Source of the DNA: Tenebrio molitor
Lineage: Eukaryota > Arthropoda > Insecta > Coleoptera > Tenebrionidae
Assembly: GCF_963966145.1 (NCBI RefSeq)
Contig: NC_091050.1
Span: forward strand, 20,398,001-20,462,000
DNA length: 64,000 nucleotides
Direction of reading: 5' to 3'
Shown here: piece after piece, positions 54,740 through 64,000 of the stretch
Layout: the number at the start of each line of letters is the position of its first letter
Numbering within the stretch: the stretch's first letter is position 1
Translations under genes and position numbers: made by a program
Notes under the pieces: model-generated
What the model saw: the letters and a program-made list of their open reading frames with translations, nothing else
Database searches by the model: none
Told to the model about the DNA's origin: nothing

Positions 54740-54965
54740 TAGGAAGGTCTTCAGAGAGAGAAGAAAAAAGTGGGGATTGTCATTTAAAAAAATTGGAGAT
54801 GACACGTCATTGCGCTAAAACCAAAGACGTCATTTAATCAAATTTCACGTCACAAGCTATCATTTTTCGAAATAAAATCGACCTGTCCGAGCGACTTTCT
54901 TAAAAATATCACATAACGCTATTATGAATTTTGTTGCGAACTTTATGATCACACTGTATATGTAA
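54740..54965. repeat. Dispersed repeat, copy 2
   Basis: Matches 17101-17260. Its right part (TCACATAACGCTATTATGAA) matches 22185, so two repeat pieces seen apart elsewhere are joined here. Confidence 0.7.
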
Positions 54966-55865
54966 CACAAGGTAGGATCAATAAATATTTCTTTTCTCAT
55001 AATTTTTTGTTTCTGACTTTTCCTCCAAGGGAAAATCCATAACCAGGATTGCACCAAAAAAGTTGAAAGTTGAAATATAAAAATTCACCCCAAAACCGTG
55101 AGACGTATTCTACTATAAGTTCATTTACACTAAATTTCTACCAAAATTCCTGCATATCCTTCCAGAACTTCTTTCGATTTCTGATCGCCACGGTTGTGAT
55201 TCTGTGGGTTAAATTGGCCAAAATCCCGTAAATGTTACACAAGTACGATAAATATAGAGGAAAGCTATCGTTGTACTAATGTCGAGCTTATTACGCTTTT
55301 CAAAACGCTTTACCATACAAAATCATCATGTTGTAAAATAGCAACAAACTTAATTCACTATTTTAGAACTTGACAAATCTGTAAAACTTAAAATTTCCAA
55401 TGTAAACATTCGATATTGTGTGCTGTTGTTTTCAATATAACCAATTTTGTCAAAGGCTTCGTTAAAATGAAGGGGGAAAATGTTAACAAAAATTATGAAA
55501 ATTTTCTGAAATTGATGACTTTTTGTACATAATAAAATATTCAAATTTATTTTCCCAACACACTGTATATCTCTTCTTACAACACACAATAACCGATCAT
55601 TTAAAAAAAAATAATTTTGGTGCCTGTTTGTGAATAGTCCACGTTTACATTATTATTAGGTTTTGCTAACTTTAATTTATTTAGATACCTACTGCTCTAA
55701 ATAATAAGGATACACGCTTTTATTTATTTAAATTAAGGAGATATTCATGTCTAGAAATTTTAAAATACCCCTCATGTTATTATAATCCTCGCTGCGTTCG
55801 TGCAATAAACTTACACTCGGAATGAAAAGATGCACTTTAGTTCCTCGTCACATTGACATTAGGTA
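54966..55865. other. Unassigned AT-rich stretch
   Basis: No gene, RNA or bounded repeat was seen. Confidence 0.4.
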
Positions 55866-57312
55866 TACAGGCTGATTCACATAGCCCGTTCATTAGAAAC
55901 TTTTTGATTTCCCAAATCATATTAATATGAAAATTGGTAGTTGACTATAATCGACTACTCCAAGTTCAAATGAAATATTTTCAAAATGGCGGCACTTCCG
56001 GAAATACCGGAAATCGACGCCATCTTTGTTTTTTTAAATAGAAAGGCCTCATTTTGACTTCACATTTCGATTCTACATTAAGTTTTGAGTTTAGTACGTC
56101 TTTTTGTCAATACTTATCTGTCATCGTTTTTGACCTGTCATCTTTTTTGCAAAAAAGTGAGGTTGCAGGGCTTCATTAAAAAATTTATAATTCCTGAACC
56201 ATCAGAAACAAATAATTTATTTTTACTTTACTGACTTGCCAAAGATTTGGCTGCTTTTTTGCGCTATCAACGACATTTTTTTTATGTTTCATACGCCTAC
56301 TGCAATTTTTTAAAATTGATAATCAAAAAATGTCGAAAACTTCATTTTTTAAAAGGCAACAACGATTTCTGGTACTAGATATAAATGTACAATCAAATTT
56401 TAAGGCCACTTTTATCAACATTATGTATGCCTATTTGCAGCCGTTTAGGCGTAATTTCAATTTTTTGAATAAAATATTTTTTTTATAAGCAATTGTTTTA
56501 TTTGAATTTTTATTCAAAAATAGCATTAGATAACAACATAACAATAAAAAATAAGCAAATTAACAAAAAAATATTTTAATGTAAATGATTTCATTGAAAA
56601 TATTTTTTTGTTAATTTGCTTACTTTTTATTATTTCGTTGTTATCTACTGTTTATTACATGTGATTTTTGAATAAAAATTCAAATAGTTTTATTAAACAA
56701 TTGAATAAAATTGAATTTGAATAAAAATTCAAATAGTTTTATTAAACAATTGTTTAATTGTTTGATAAAAAAAAAAGAATGTTTTACTCAAAAAATCGCC
56801 AAAACAGCTGGGAATAGGCATACAGAATGTTAATAAAAGTAGGCTTAGAATTAAATTTTACAATTATATCTAGTGTCACAAATGGTGGTTGCCATTTAAA
56901 AAAATGAAGTTTTTGACATTTTTTGATTAGCAATTTTGAAAAATTTCAGTAGGCGTATGACACATAAAAAAAAATTCACTAAAGATCGGCCAGATCTTTA
57001 GGAATTCAACTAAAATAAATCAATTATTTATTTCCGATGGTTCAAGAGTTATAAATTTGGTAATGAAGCCCTGCAACCTCGCTTTTTTGCAAAAAAACGA
57101 TGACAGATAAGTGTTGACAAAAAGACGTTCTAAACTCAAACTTTAACGTAGAATCGAAATGTGAAGTCAAAATGAGGCCTTTCTATTTAAAAAAATAAAT
57201 ATTTTATTTGAACTTGGAGTAGTCGATTATGGTCCACTACCAATTTTCATATTAATATGATTTGGGGAAATCAGAAAGTTTCTAATGAACGGGCTACGTG
57301 AATCAGCCTGTA
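55866..57312. mobile_element. 1.45-kb fold-back element, almost one large palindrome
   Basis: The left arm from ACAGGCTGATTCACATAGCC (55867) and the right arm ending GGCTACGTGAATCAGCCTGT (57310) pair over about 700 bp each. The unpaired centre near 56590 is only about 20 bp. The right arm has a roughly 60-bp duplication (ATTCAAATAGTTTTATTAAA) near the centre. TA lies at both tips. It is non-coding, with a Tc1/mariner-like target. Confidence 0.9.
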
Positions 57313-57329
57313 TATAATTTTATTACTTA

Positions 57330-58150
57330 GGGCCGGTTTCACCAACGCCAGTTAAAGTTACTGTAGGTTAAAATATACGAAAATATTGTTGTAACACATC
57401 ATTTCTTCTTGCACCGTTTTGGCTCAAAGCGAATATAAAAAACGTCACGATATATTCGCTAAAATTATACACATGAATTTAGCTGTTAAATTCAATTTAT
57501 TAAAGAATACACAACCACATTATAGTTATACACCAGAAAGTTGTTTGGAAAATGACAGTTACAAGTTATATTTTGATAGAACAATTTTAACTGACATTCA
57601 TATTAAGCATAACAGACCAGACATTATAATTTTAAATAAACAACAAAAGCAAGCATATCTTTTAGATATAGCTGTTCCAAATTCACACAATATAACACAG
57701 ACATATAACACAAAAATTAATAAATATTTAGAGCTCTCCGTTGCTATGAGAAATCTTTGGTGTTTAGAAAAAAATTCGATTTTACCACTTGTAATTTCAG
57801 CAACGGGAATAGTACCGCAATCTCTTTTTAAAAATTTAAAAATTCTGGATTTAGATAACACATTGGTAGTTGAAATTCAAAAAGGTATATATATATATAC
57901 TCATGTCACATCGTTAGGAAGTTCCTTAACATTAACACAGAACATAATACACAAAAAAGTCAAAATGCGGAGGCGAGACGCCGGTAATTATGTTGATAAG
58001 CACTGCACTATTACTTGATAGTAATATCCGTAATGGTGTATGTACTCCGGCAAAATTGCCGTGCCGCCGGGTGGAGGTGGGATAGTAGACCAAAGTAACG
58101 AAACGTTTTAACCTACAGTTAACTTTAACTGGCGTTGGTCAAACCGGCCC
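57330..58150 (+). mobile_element. TIR element carrying a LINE 3' end
   Basis: The tips GGGCCGGTTTCACCAACGCC and (complement) GGGCCGGTTTGACCAACGCC extend through AGTTAAAGTTA with a few mismatches, about 45 bp. TTA is outside the left tip and TAA outside the right. The inside is almost wholly a LINE 3' end. Confidence 0.75.
57419..58017 (+). pseudogene. LINE C-terminal fragment, copy 2
   Basis: 199 codons are open. They read SEYKKRHDIFAKIIHMNLAV, YTPESCLENDSYKLYFDRTI, RPDIIILNKQQKQAYLLDIA and ISATGIVPQSL. This is the region behind the RT domain in insect LINEs often called R2-like. It shares over 90 percent of the DNA with 9790-10262 (reverse) and extends further 5'. The first Met is not a real start. 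RT and endonuclease are absent. Confidence 0.75.
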
Positions 58151-58985
58151 TAAGTCATTTTATTTTTCACATTATTAGAAATTAGAAAAGCTTTTATCAT
58201 TAAATTAAACTGCTGAACTAATGTTTCTTACCAGAAAACAGAAGTTGATAGAAAGTTTGCCTTTTCTCCAAGTTGAGATTTTTGTGTTCTAACCACTTCA
58301 ATCCTGTTTAGATCGTCTATACCGTTTAAGACGTTTTGTGGTTATTGAACAGGTACTTTAACCAGGTTTACTGATGAGGCACAACTACAAACTACAAAAG
58401 TTATTCATAGAATGATAATATATGACATATATATGGTCGTAGAAAATAACTAATATCGTTTGTACTTGTAGATAGAAAAGTAAAAAAACAAGGTAGGAAT
58501 GGAGTTGATAAAAAACACATAAAAAAGAATATTAGCAACATCATTTAGTTTTGTAGAAACCAGATGTGTGAGTGAGGGAGAATGAATGAGGATAACAAAT
58601 TAATCAGGAAGGTTTTGGAAAGTTCAAACAAATGTAGAACAATTCTTAGAAGTAGCAGATCAACCGAATTTCAGGTGAATGGCATTACAAAGGTCAAACT
58701 CTTTACGTAAAAACGTTTTAAGGCCAATTTAGGTTTTAAAATAATGTGCATATGTTTCATTTCGTTTCTCTTTGTCTTCTTGTTGCACCATTACTATTGT
58801 CTAAAGTCAGAAATGTAGTCATTTTCAGATTTGTAATCGAACAAGGAGTTATGAAAATTCAGTGTGGTCTTAACAAACATCAAATCTCAAATATTCAAGT
58901 TCTGGTAGAAAAACCTATTCCACGAAAAAATTCTAGAAATAATGGAAATGCTATCGTAATTGGTTAAAATAACCAATATACAATC
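58151..58985. other. Unassigned stretch
   Basis: 58545-58640 matches the repeat at 53760. A 73-codon frame at 58746 is unrecognised. Confidence 0.35.
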
Positions 58986-59514
58986 TAAGAGAGTTGATTG
59001 CAGGGGGTGAAAAAGTGTTCGACAATAAACGAATAAAGTGGAACCAATACAGAGAACTCAGTCGCCTGCGACGATTTCAAAAAAGATCTAAGATCACAGG
59101 AAATCACCTCCTCCAAGGTCACTATGCCCAATTACCCAGAATTAGAGGCTGCTCGAGACGGTCGGCGTCTAAGTCTCCAGGGACCAAAACGGCGTTTATC
59201 AACTAAACACAAGTTAGCGATTCGGTGTGAATGGTTAAAGTACCGAAATTCTTCGAGGCGGGTCACCTCTGCCAGAAATGGAGTCACGCGAAAGAGTTTG
59301 CCTAGGCGACACTTCGCTGCCTCAGGTGCGCCAGGCAGCATTTGACATAGGACTGCGTGAACGCCCCTCCCCCTCAAAGCTGCGAAATGAGCGAACTACG
59401 AAGATAAACATCCTTTAAGTTTCCGGGGATGTCCCGCGTGGCCCTGACCTGAGACAAGCAGGCAATCGCAACTAAAAGCTTCAGCCGTCGAGAAAACTGC
59501 GCCCCAAAGCCCAA
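58986..59514 (+). other. GC-richer stretch upstream of the LINE end
   Basis: Overlapping frames of 70-81 codons have many Arg and Ser codons and no recognised domain. It could be LINE ORF1 or 5' UTR, but I cannot support this. Confidence 0.25.
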
Positions 59515-59534
59515 CCTGACCTGACCTGACCTGA
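59515..59534. repeat. (CCTGA)4, telomere-like TCAGG complement
   Basis: Four exact CCTGA units lie next to the start of a LINE 3' fragment. TCAGG is the telomeric unit in Tribolium and other beetles. Four units can also arise by chance. Confidence 0.5.
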
Positions 59535-59836
59535 TGGAGGATGGCGACGAAATAAAGGAGCTATACAGGCACAGCAGTATAGTGCAGCATATCAAAGCAC
59601 AAAGGATTAGGTGGCTGGATCATGTTGGTAGGATGGCAGAGCAGAGACATGCGAAGAGAGCGCTGCTGGAGGGAGAATGAGGAAAGAAGACGAGGGGAAA
59701 ACCGAAGAAGAAATGGCTGGAGGCGGTAACAGCAGACCTAAGAATGCTGGGCGTAACCGACTGGAGGAAAGCGTCACATGACAGAAACCTATGGAGACAA
59801 ATTGTTAAGAGGAGTTGTAACGAAGTGGACAGCGTG
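59535..59836 (+). pseudogene. LINE 3' end of a second type
   Basis: RIRWLDHVGRMAEQRHAKRA is followed, after a frame lesion near 59680, by RGKPKKKWLEAVTADLRMLG, VTDWRKASHDRNLWRQIV and a stop. This is the familiar C-terminal end of many insect LINE pol proteins (RWLGHV...GRPRxRW...DR..WR). RT is absent. Confidence 0.75.
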
Positions 59837-59849
59837 GTATAGAATTTTG

Positions 59850-60270
59850 AGACTAAGCCATGGGTCTAAATGGCCTGTAGTGCTAGAATATATAAAACTC
59901 AAGAAGTGGACAAAGAGTCCAAAATTACAACCTGGCAAACCAGGCAAACAGGAAAAAAGAAGAAAATTCCTTCTCCTGCGGAAACTCCTAGAAGGAATAG
60001 CGAACACCACTACCTACGCCACCGTACCGCCAAACCTAGCCAGGATGTCAACGGGTTTGCGAAAATAATCAGCACGCTCTGGATAGTCTTCTCGGAGACG
60101 AGATCGACGCTGAAGCAAATGCGCCAATTTGCAGAGCAAACACATGCTGTCACAAACTGGGTGAGTTCGCTTCATGGCCAACAATAAACTCAGACCCTCA
60201 GGTAGCCGCTTGGAACGCCAACGGCCTGGCCGACTTTAAAAGGAAAGAACCAAAGTAAATAAACAGTATA
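59850..60270 (+). pseudogene. Jockey-type LINE fragment: ORF1 end and ORF2 start
   Basis: After a basic, Pro-rich stretch, a frame to 60187 reads GFAKIISTLWIVF and LKQMRQFAEQTHAV, like the tail of Jockey ORF1. Then VAAWNANGLADF (60202-60237) is the usual start of the Jockey-type endonuclease (WNANGL). The sequence leaves the LINE soon after. Confidence 0.6.
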
Positions 60271-60793
60271 GGTATGCTAGACTCGCACAGTGACACTGCG
60301 CATGTCTAGGGCTGGCAGTTTGTTACGTCACTGGTGGAAAGCAAAGCCCCAGACTCGTCCTCTGTGCGTATGGTTCAAATGTAATTTCGGCAAATTACAA
60401 CAAATAATGTTAAGGAATTAAATTATGCCATAATAAAATCATCTGAAACATTGTATATTACACTATAAGTAATAAAAATGCCTGATTTTTCAACGAGCAA
60501 TACATGATATATACGCACGAGCGCGAGTGAGTGAGGATAGTATTGCGAGTTGAAAAATCGCACTTTGATCACGAATTGTGTACCTATACTATTTTTTTCA
60601 ACGTTGCTTATGAAAATGAGTCTAAATTTTAAATTTCTTTATAATTATTTTACTCCCCTATTTTTTTAATCTTCCGGAACTGGAGTTTCAATTAATGCAA
60701 ATAACAGTGTTTTAAATTTTTATATTAATAAGTAGGTAGTAGATTGTTAATGTAGTAGATTGTTAAATAAATTTTTCTCACTAGTGAGTTTAC
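60271..60793. other. Unassigned stretch with palindromic core
   Basis: GATTTTTCAACGAGCAATAC (60484) and TTGCGAGTTGAAAAATCGCA (60543) form arms around GCACGAGCGCGAGTGAG. It is the same style as the hairpins at 3088 and 50518. Confidence 0.45.
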
Positions 60794-62296
60794 TGTAGTG
60801 ACCCAGTTTAAAATTTAAATTTAAGTTTCCGGTACCGCCACAACAGCGCGCCCAATGTGAAGGTACTAGCGGCTAGACTGGGAACTACTAGCGGAAATAT
60901 AGCGGGGAGAAAACGGGCTCGCGCGGGTGGTTGAAGGGGGTAGTTCACTTTTGTTTGGTTTTTCGAAACGAACAGACCTTGCGAAGAGCGATCCAATATT
61001 CCAAAAATCTGTAAGTTACATCTGAACCGATTACACTACCGTTCCGAGGAGATATTTTGTGTCCCCGTGAAGAATTCAACGTTTTTAATTCACCTGGGTA
61101 ATTTCTCCCACTTTCGTTGTTTTTTTTTTGTGTTATGTTTTGGGACCAGGACCACGTGGTAAGGGTATGTTGTAGATTTCATTTTGTTGCATGCTGTTTC
61201 TTTAAGAGGCGTCCATTCGTTAATTTTAAGCGTTATCTTTCTCCCGGGAGGTTCTTTTTTGTAATCTTGTAATTTCGGAAATTAGGAGCCGTCGTCCGAA
61301 CCGCGAGCGTCCATTTTGTTTTCTTTTTTTTCTTCACTAACATTTTACTTTAACGGCACTCGACCCGCCATCCTTTTTGTTTAACATTACCAGCGATTAT
61401 TGTATTCGTGATTTATGTTGTTTACTGATATTTGAGCCATTTAAAGTGGTTCTATTCTATTGTTATTTCACTTCACGTTTTGTTCTCTTTTATTTCCTCA
61501 TTGTTTAATGTTGCGGTTTGTTTTGCTTATTTTATCATTGTTTAATGTTGCGCTCTGTGTTGCTAGATTTCGGAAAAGTTAAAGGTAAAATGTTGTAAGT
61601 ACGATCACATGGGAGCTAGGTGACATTCAGGAGGTCGGAGGGGTTGTTTAGTCAAATTCCCGTGGGGGCGACGGTTATGTAGGACCGTATAACGGAGGTG
61701 GTACAAGTTCTGCTGTATGCGACTCTGAGAAGCTGACGTGAAGCCCCCGTCGCAGTTATAGGGATCTTGGGAGTTTGTCGGAAACGGTTGGTTGGGGAAG
61801 GTGGAACAAGTTCTGCTCTACGCGACTCTGAGAAGCTCATCGTACAACCCCGAACGCTTATATCACTCGGAAATGGGTCGGTACACAGTAGTCCGACACG
61901 CGATACCCCGAGTACCTATAAATGTCGCTGCTTTCAAGACGACTCAGATTTTCTGAGTCCCCTCGCGGCCGAAAGTTTGTTACCTCCAGCTCTAAGTTCC
62001 CGTTGGCGTACCTTGACCGCGTAGTTCCGAGTTAAACATTGTTTTTGTCATTAATCGAATTGTAAAATATGAGTAATACCTGGGATACGGTTTTTGAAGA
62101 GGGTTTTTCATCCGTCCCTGTCTGTAATAACTGCCTTATAATTTGTTTACTTGTTTTGCAAGCTTTAAACTGTCATTTTTGTTTGTCATGTGCCCGTTTT
62201 TCTGTTATTTTAAATATTGTTGCATTCATCTTGTCGTTTATCTTTGTGATGTACTCAACTAGTTAATTTCTTGTACTTCGTTAACCTTAATTTCTG
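60794..62296 (+). mobile_element. LTR-like repeat, copy 2 (TGTAGTGACCC family)
   Basis: Collinear with 27551-29082. It has the same start, GCGAAGAGCGATCCAA, GACCACGTGGTAAGGGTATG and GTCCCCTCGCGGCCGAAAGT blocks. TATAAA is at 61917 and the TCAG initiator at 61945. The upstream U3 part has its own duplicated stretch (CTCTGAGAAGCT at 61722 and 61827). Right end near TTAACCTTAATTTC. Confidence 0.65.
61917..61950 (+). promoter_or_regulatory. TATA box plus TCAG initiator, copy 2
   Basis: TATAAA 61917-61922 and TCAG 61945-61948, with the same spacing as in copies 1 and 3. Confidence 0.65.
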
Positions 62297-63507
62297 TCTT
62301 TTGCATTCATTTCAATTTCTTTTTCATCAAAGTTATTACAGGCATTTTTAATAAAAAGTATTTTGCGTCCCTCACATGTGTGTTTTATTTGCGGCACTCT
62401 TCCAACTGGAACCCTCACCGTTTGCATTCCGAACCTTTTCCGCCAAAAGGAAATCACAACGTAGGGCTCCTCCGATTCGATGACGATCACGACCACATTT
62501 GTTACCGTTTTGCGCAGGTTCAAATATTTGGCGGAAAAAGTAATGTATTCAAATCATTACATTACATTCTTCATTTTCCTCACTTGTGATGTAAACGTCT
62601 ATTTTCCTCACTAAATTGAGTGATGAAAGTATCATTTTCATAAGCGACGTTGGAAAAATTTATTATTCACGAATGTTAAAGTTTACAACAATACGTTACA
62701 TTGTTATTTTTTTAAATTTATTACAAGTTTTTTTTTTACCATAATTAATTTTTTGTTGCTGCAGCTCTACGTTTAAAAAATTTATTTTGATAAAAATACG
62801 TTGTCTAACAAATGTCTTTATGATAACGTCATCAACTGTACATTTTTTAGAAAGTTTCTGCAATAATTTCACGTTTATTTGTCAAATTCCTGTAAAATGA
62901 TTCCGACAGTAAGAATGTCCATTCTTATTCTCCTCCACATACGTATAGTGACCTAGTTCTGGATGGGTTGATTTTAACACATGTGAAAAAATGTAGTCTT
63001 CATTTGTCCGTTTCCTAACTTACAATGACGTGTCACAATACTTGATACTTTGATTTTCTTCATCTAATTTGCCTTCAAAAATCAAATTCAAATTGTAGAA
63101 AAAATAGTGTTTCAGTGTTTGTATTTCATGCGAAAGATGATTATTTTGCCGGCGCATTCGAATGAGTCTCAACCTGACTGGCCTCGACCAAGAACTCATT
63201 CTCATGCGCCAACAAAAAACAATAATTTTGCGCACTTAATACAAAAATAACTATTTTTTTTTGGGTACTAAATTCGTTTGGGGTACTAAATGACACTGAA
63301 AAGTAGTACATTTAGTACCAAAGTACTAAAAACAACATTTCTCTCAGTTATAAAGTAATGCTTTCCTATGCTTTCCTTACTGAGTGAGCACTGAGCTTCC
63401 ACCAGTGACGTAAGCAATCGCCGCAACCACCGCGGTCTCCCTTTCCCCAAGTGCTGCGATGTGCAAGTCAAGCATATATAGTTTAGGTGCCTTGGAAAGA
63501 ACTAAAG
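62297..63507. other. Unassigned stretch between LTR-like copies
   Basis: A 78-codon minus frame (62523-62287) is unrecognised. GGCGCATTCGAATGAGTCTC (63149) and GAACTCATTCTCATGCGCC (63194) form a hairpin. No RNA gene is seen. Confidence 0.4.
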
Positions 63508-64000
63508 GTAAACGGTTGGTTGGGGACGGCGTATCTAGGTCTTCCTTTTTGCGGTTTAGGAATGCTAATCGTACAACCCGAGTATCTATAAACGTCGCTG
63601 ATCTCAAGACGATTCAGATTATTCTTCTGAGTCCCCTTGCGGCCGAGAGTTTGTTACCTCCAGCTCGTAGGCTCCTGTTGGTGTACCTTGACCGCGTATT
63701 TACTAATTAAGCATATTTTTGTCATTGACGAATTGTAAAATAGGAGTAATACCTGGGAGGCAGTTTTGAAGAGGGTTTTTATCCGTCTCTGTCTGTGATA
63801 ACTAAATTAGAATTTGTTTACTTGTTTTGCAAACTTTAACTTGTCATTTGTCTGTCATTTACCCGTTTTCTGTTTGTTCTAAGTGTTGCCGCCTTAATCT
63901 TGTTGTTTGTCTTTGCATTTGCAATGGCCTCAGCTAGTTAATTTACTTTTTTCACTACTAGTAATAAAGTCTAGCGTTATCGGTTGCCATAGAACACCGA
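63508..64000 (+). mobile_element. LTR-like repeat, copy 3 (partial)
   Basis: It begins in the U3 part (ACGGTTGGTTGGGGACGG) and runs through TATAAA (63587), TCAG (63614) and the GCGGCCGAGAGTTTGTTACC leader to the window end. It is more diverged than copies 1 and 2, so older or from a different subfamily. Confidence 0.65.

Noticed and set aside
59515..59534. True telomere
   Set aside because: Only four units, surrounded by LINE and ordinary sequence.
62287..62523. 78-codon minus frame with several Cys/Lys
   Set aside because: No domain recognised, no neighbours or splice signals to support it.

Overview
This is an AT-rich piece of animal genome, almost certainly insect and most likely beetle. 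It has spliced genes with GT-AG introns, an ABCC transporter of the insect MRP4/l(2)03659 type, a Drosophila-copia-type retrotransposon, many TA-flanked MITEs, and LINE pieces of insect type. A short run of CCTGA units (59515-59534) is the complement of TCAGG, the telomere unit of tenebrionid and some other beetles. That is a hint only. There are no bacterial operons, CRISPR arrays or rRNA genes.

Two host-type genes stand out. (1) A three-exon gene on + (7019-9639, 736 aa) joins an AAA-ATPase-like P-loop domain to a C-terminal PD-(D/E)XK nuclease-like domain, an architecture best known from bacteria. (2) An eight-exon ABCC transporter on - (46546 down to 41704, 1239 aa) has introns whose phases all agree. 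A third candidate is a small THAP-domain gene at 20009-20485 with an unresolved intron phase.

Almost everything else is mobile DNA, by region. 1-6.6 kb: a TIR element with a broken THAP domain, a fold-back element with internal tandem repeats, a tRNA-derived SINE head and several MITEs. 9.8-17 kb: LINE 3' ends, five or more MITE families, a roughly 130-bp degenerate tandem array and a deleted mariner-like element. 18.3-19.8 kb: a P-like element with an 8-bp target duplication and THAP exon, split by a second TIR element. 24.2-26.5 kb: a 2.24-kb element with roughly 600-bp TIRs and a 6-bp target duplication. 26.7-40 kb: a stack made of a LINE 3' end, an LTR-like repeat and a gypsy element on -. 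The gypsy element is interrupted by a Crypton-like tyrosine recombinase element, an intact copia with identical LTRs, and a MITE. 46.9-53.3 kb: a mariner-like element with a nearly complete transposase, plus inverted and direct repeats. 55.9-57.3 kb: a 1.45-kb near-perfect palindrome. 57.3-58.2 kb: a TIR element that carries a LINE 3' end. 59-60.3 kb: two LINE fragments and the TCAGG-like run. 60.8-64 kb: two more LTR-like copies with a conserved TATA/initiator core.

The genes do not form a functional pathway. The window is best read as a transposon-dense intergenic region around two real genes, with an unusually clear record of nested insertions. Boundaries were read by eye from inverted repeats and target duplications, and family names rest on recognised motifs, not on database searches.
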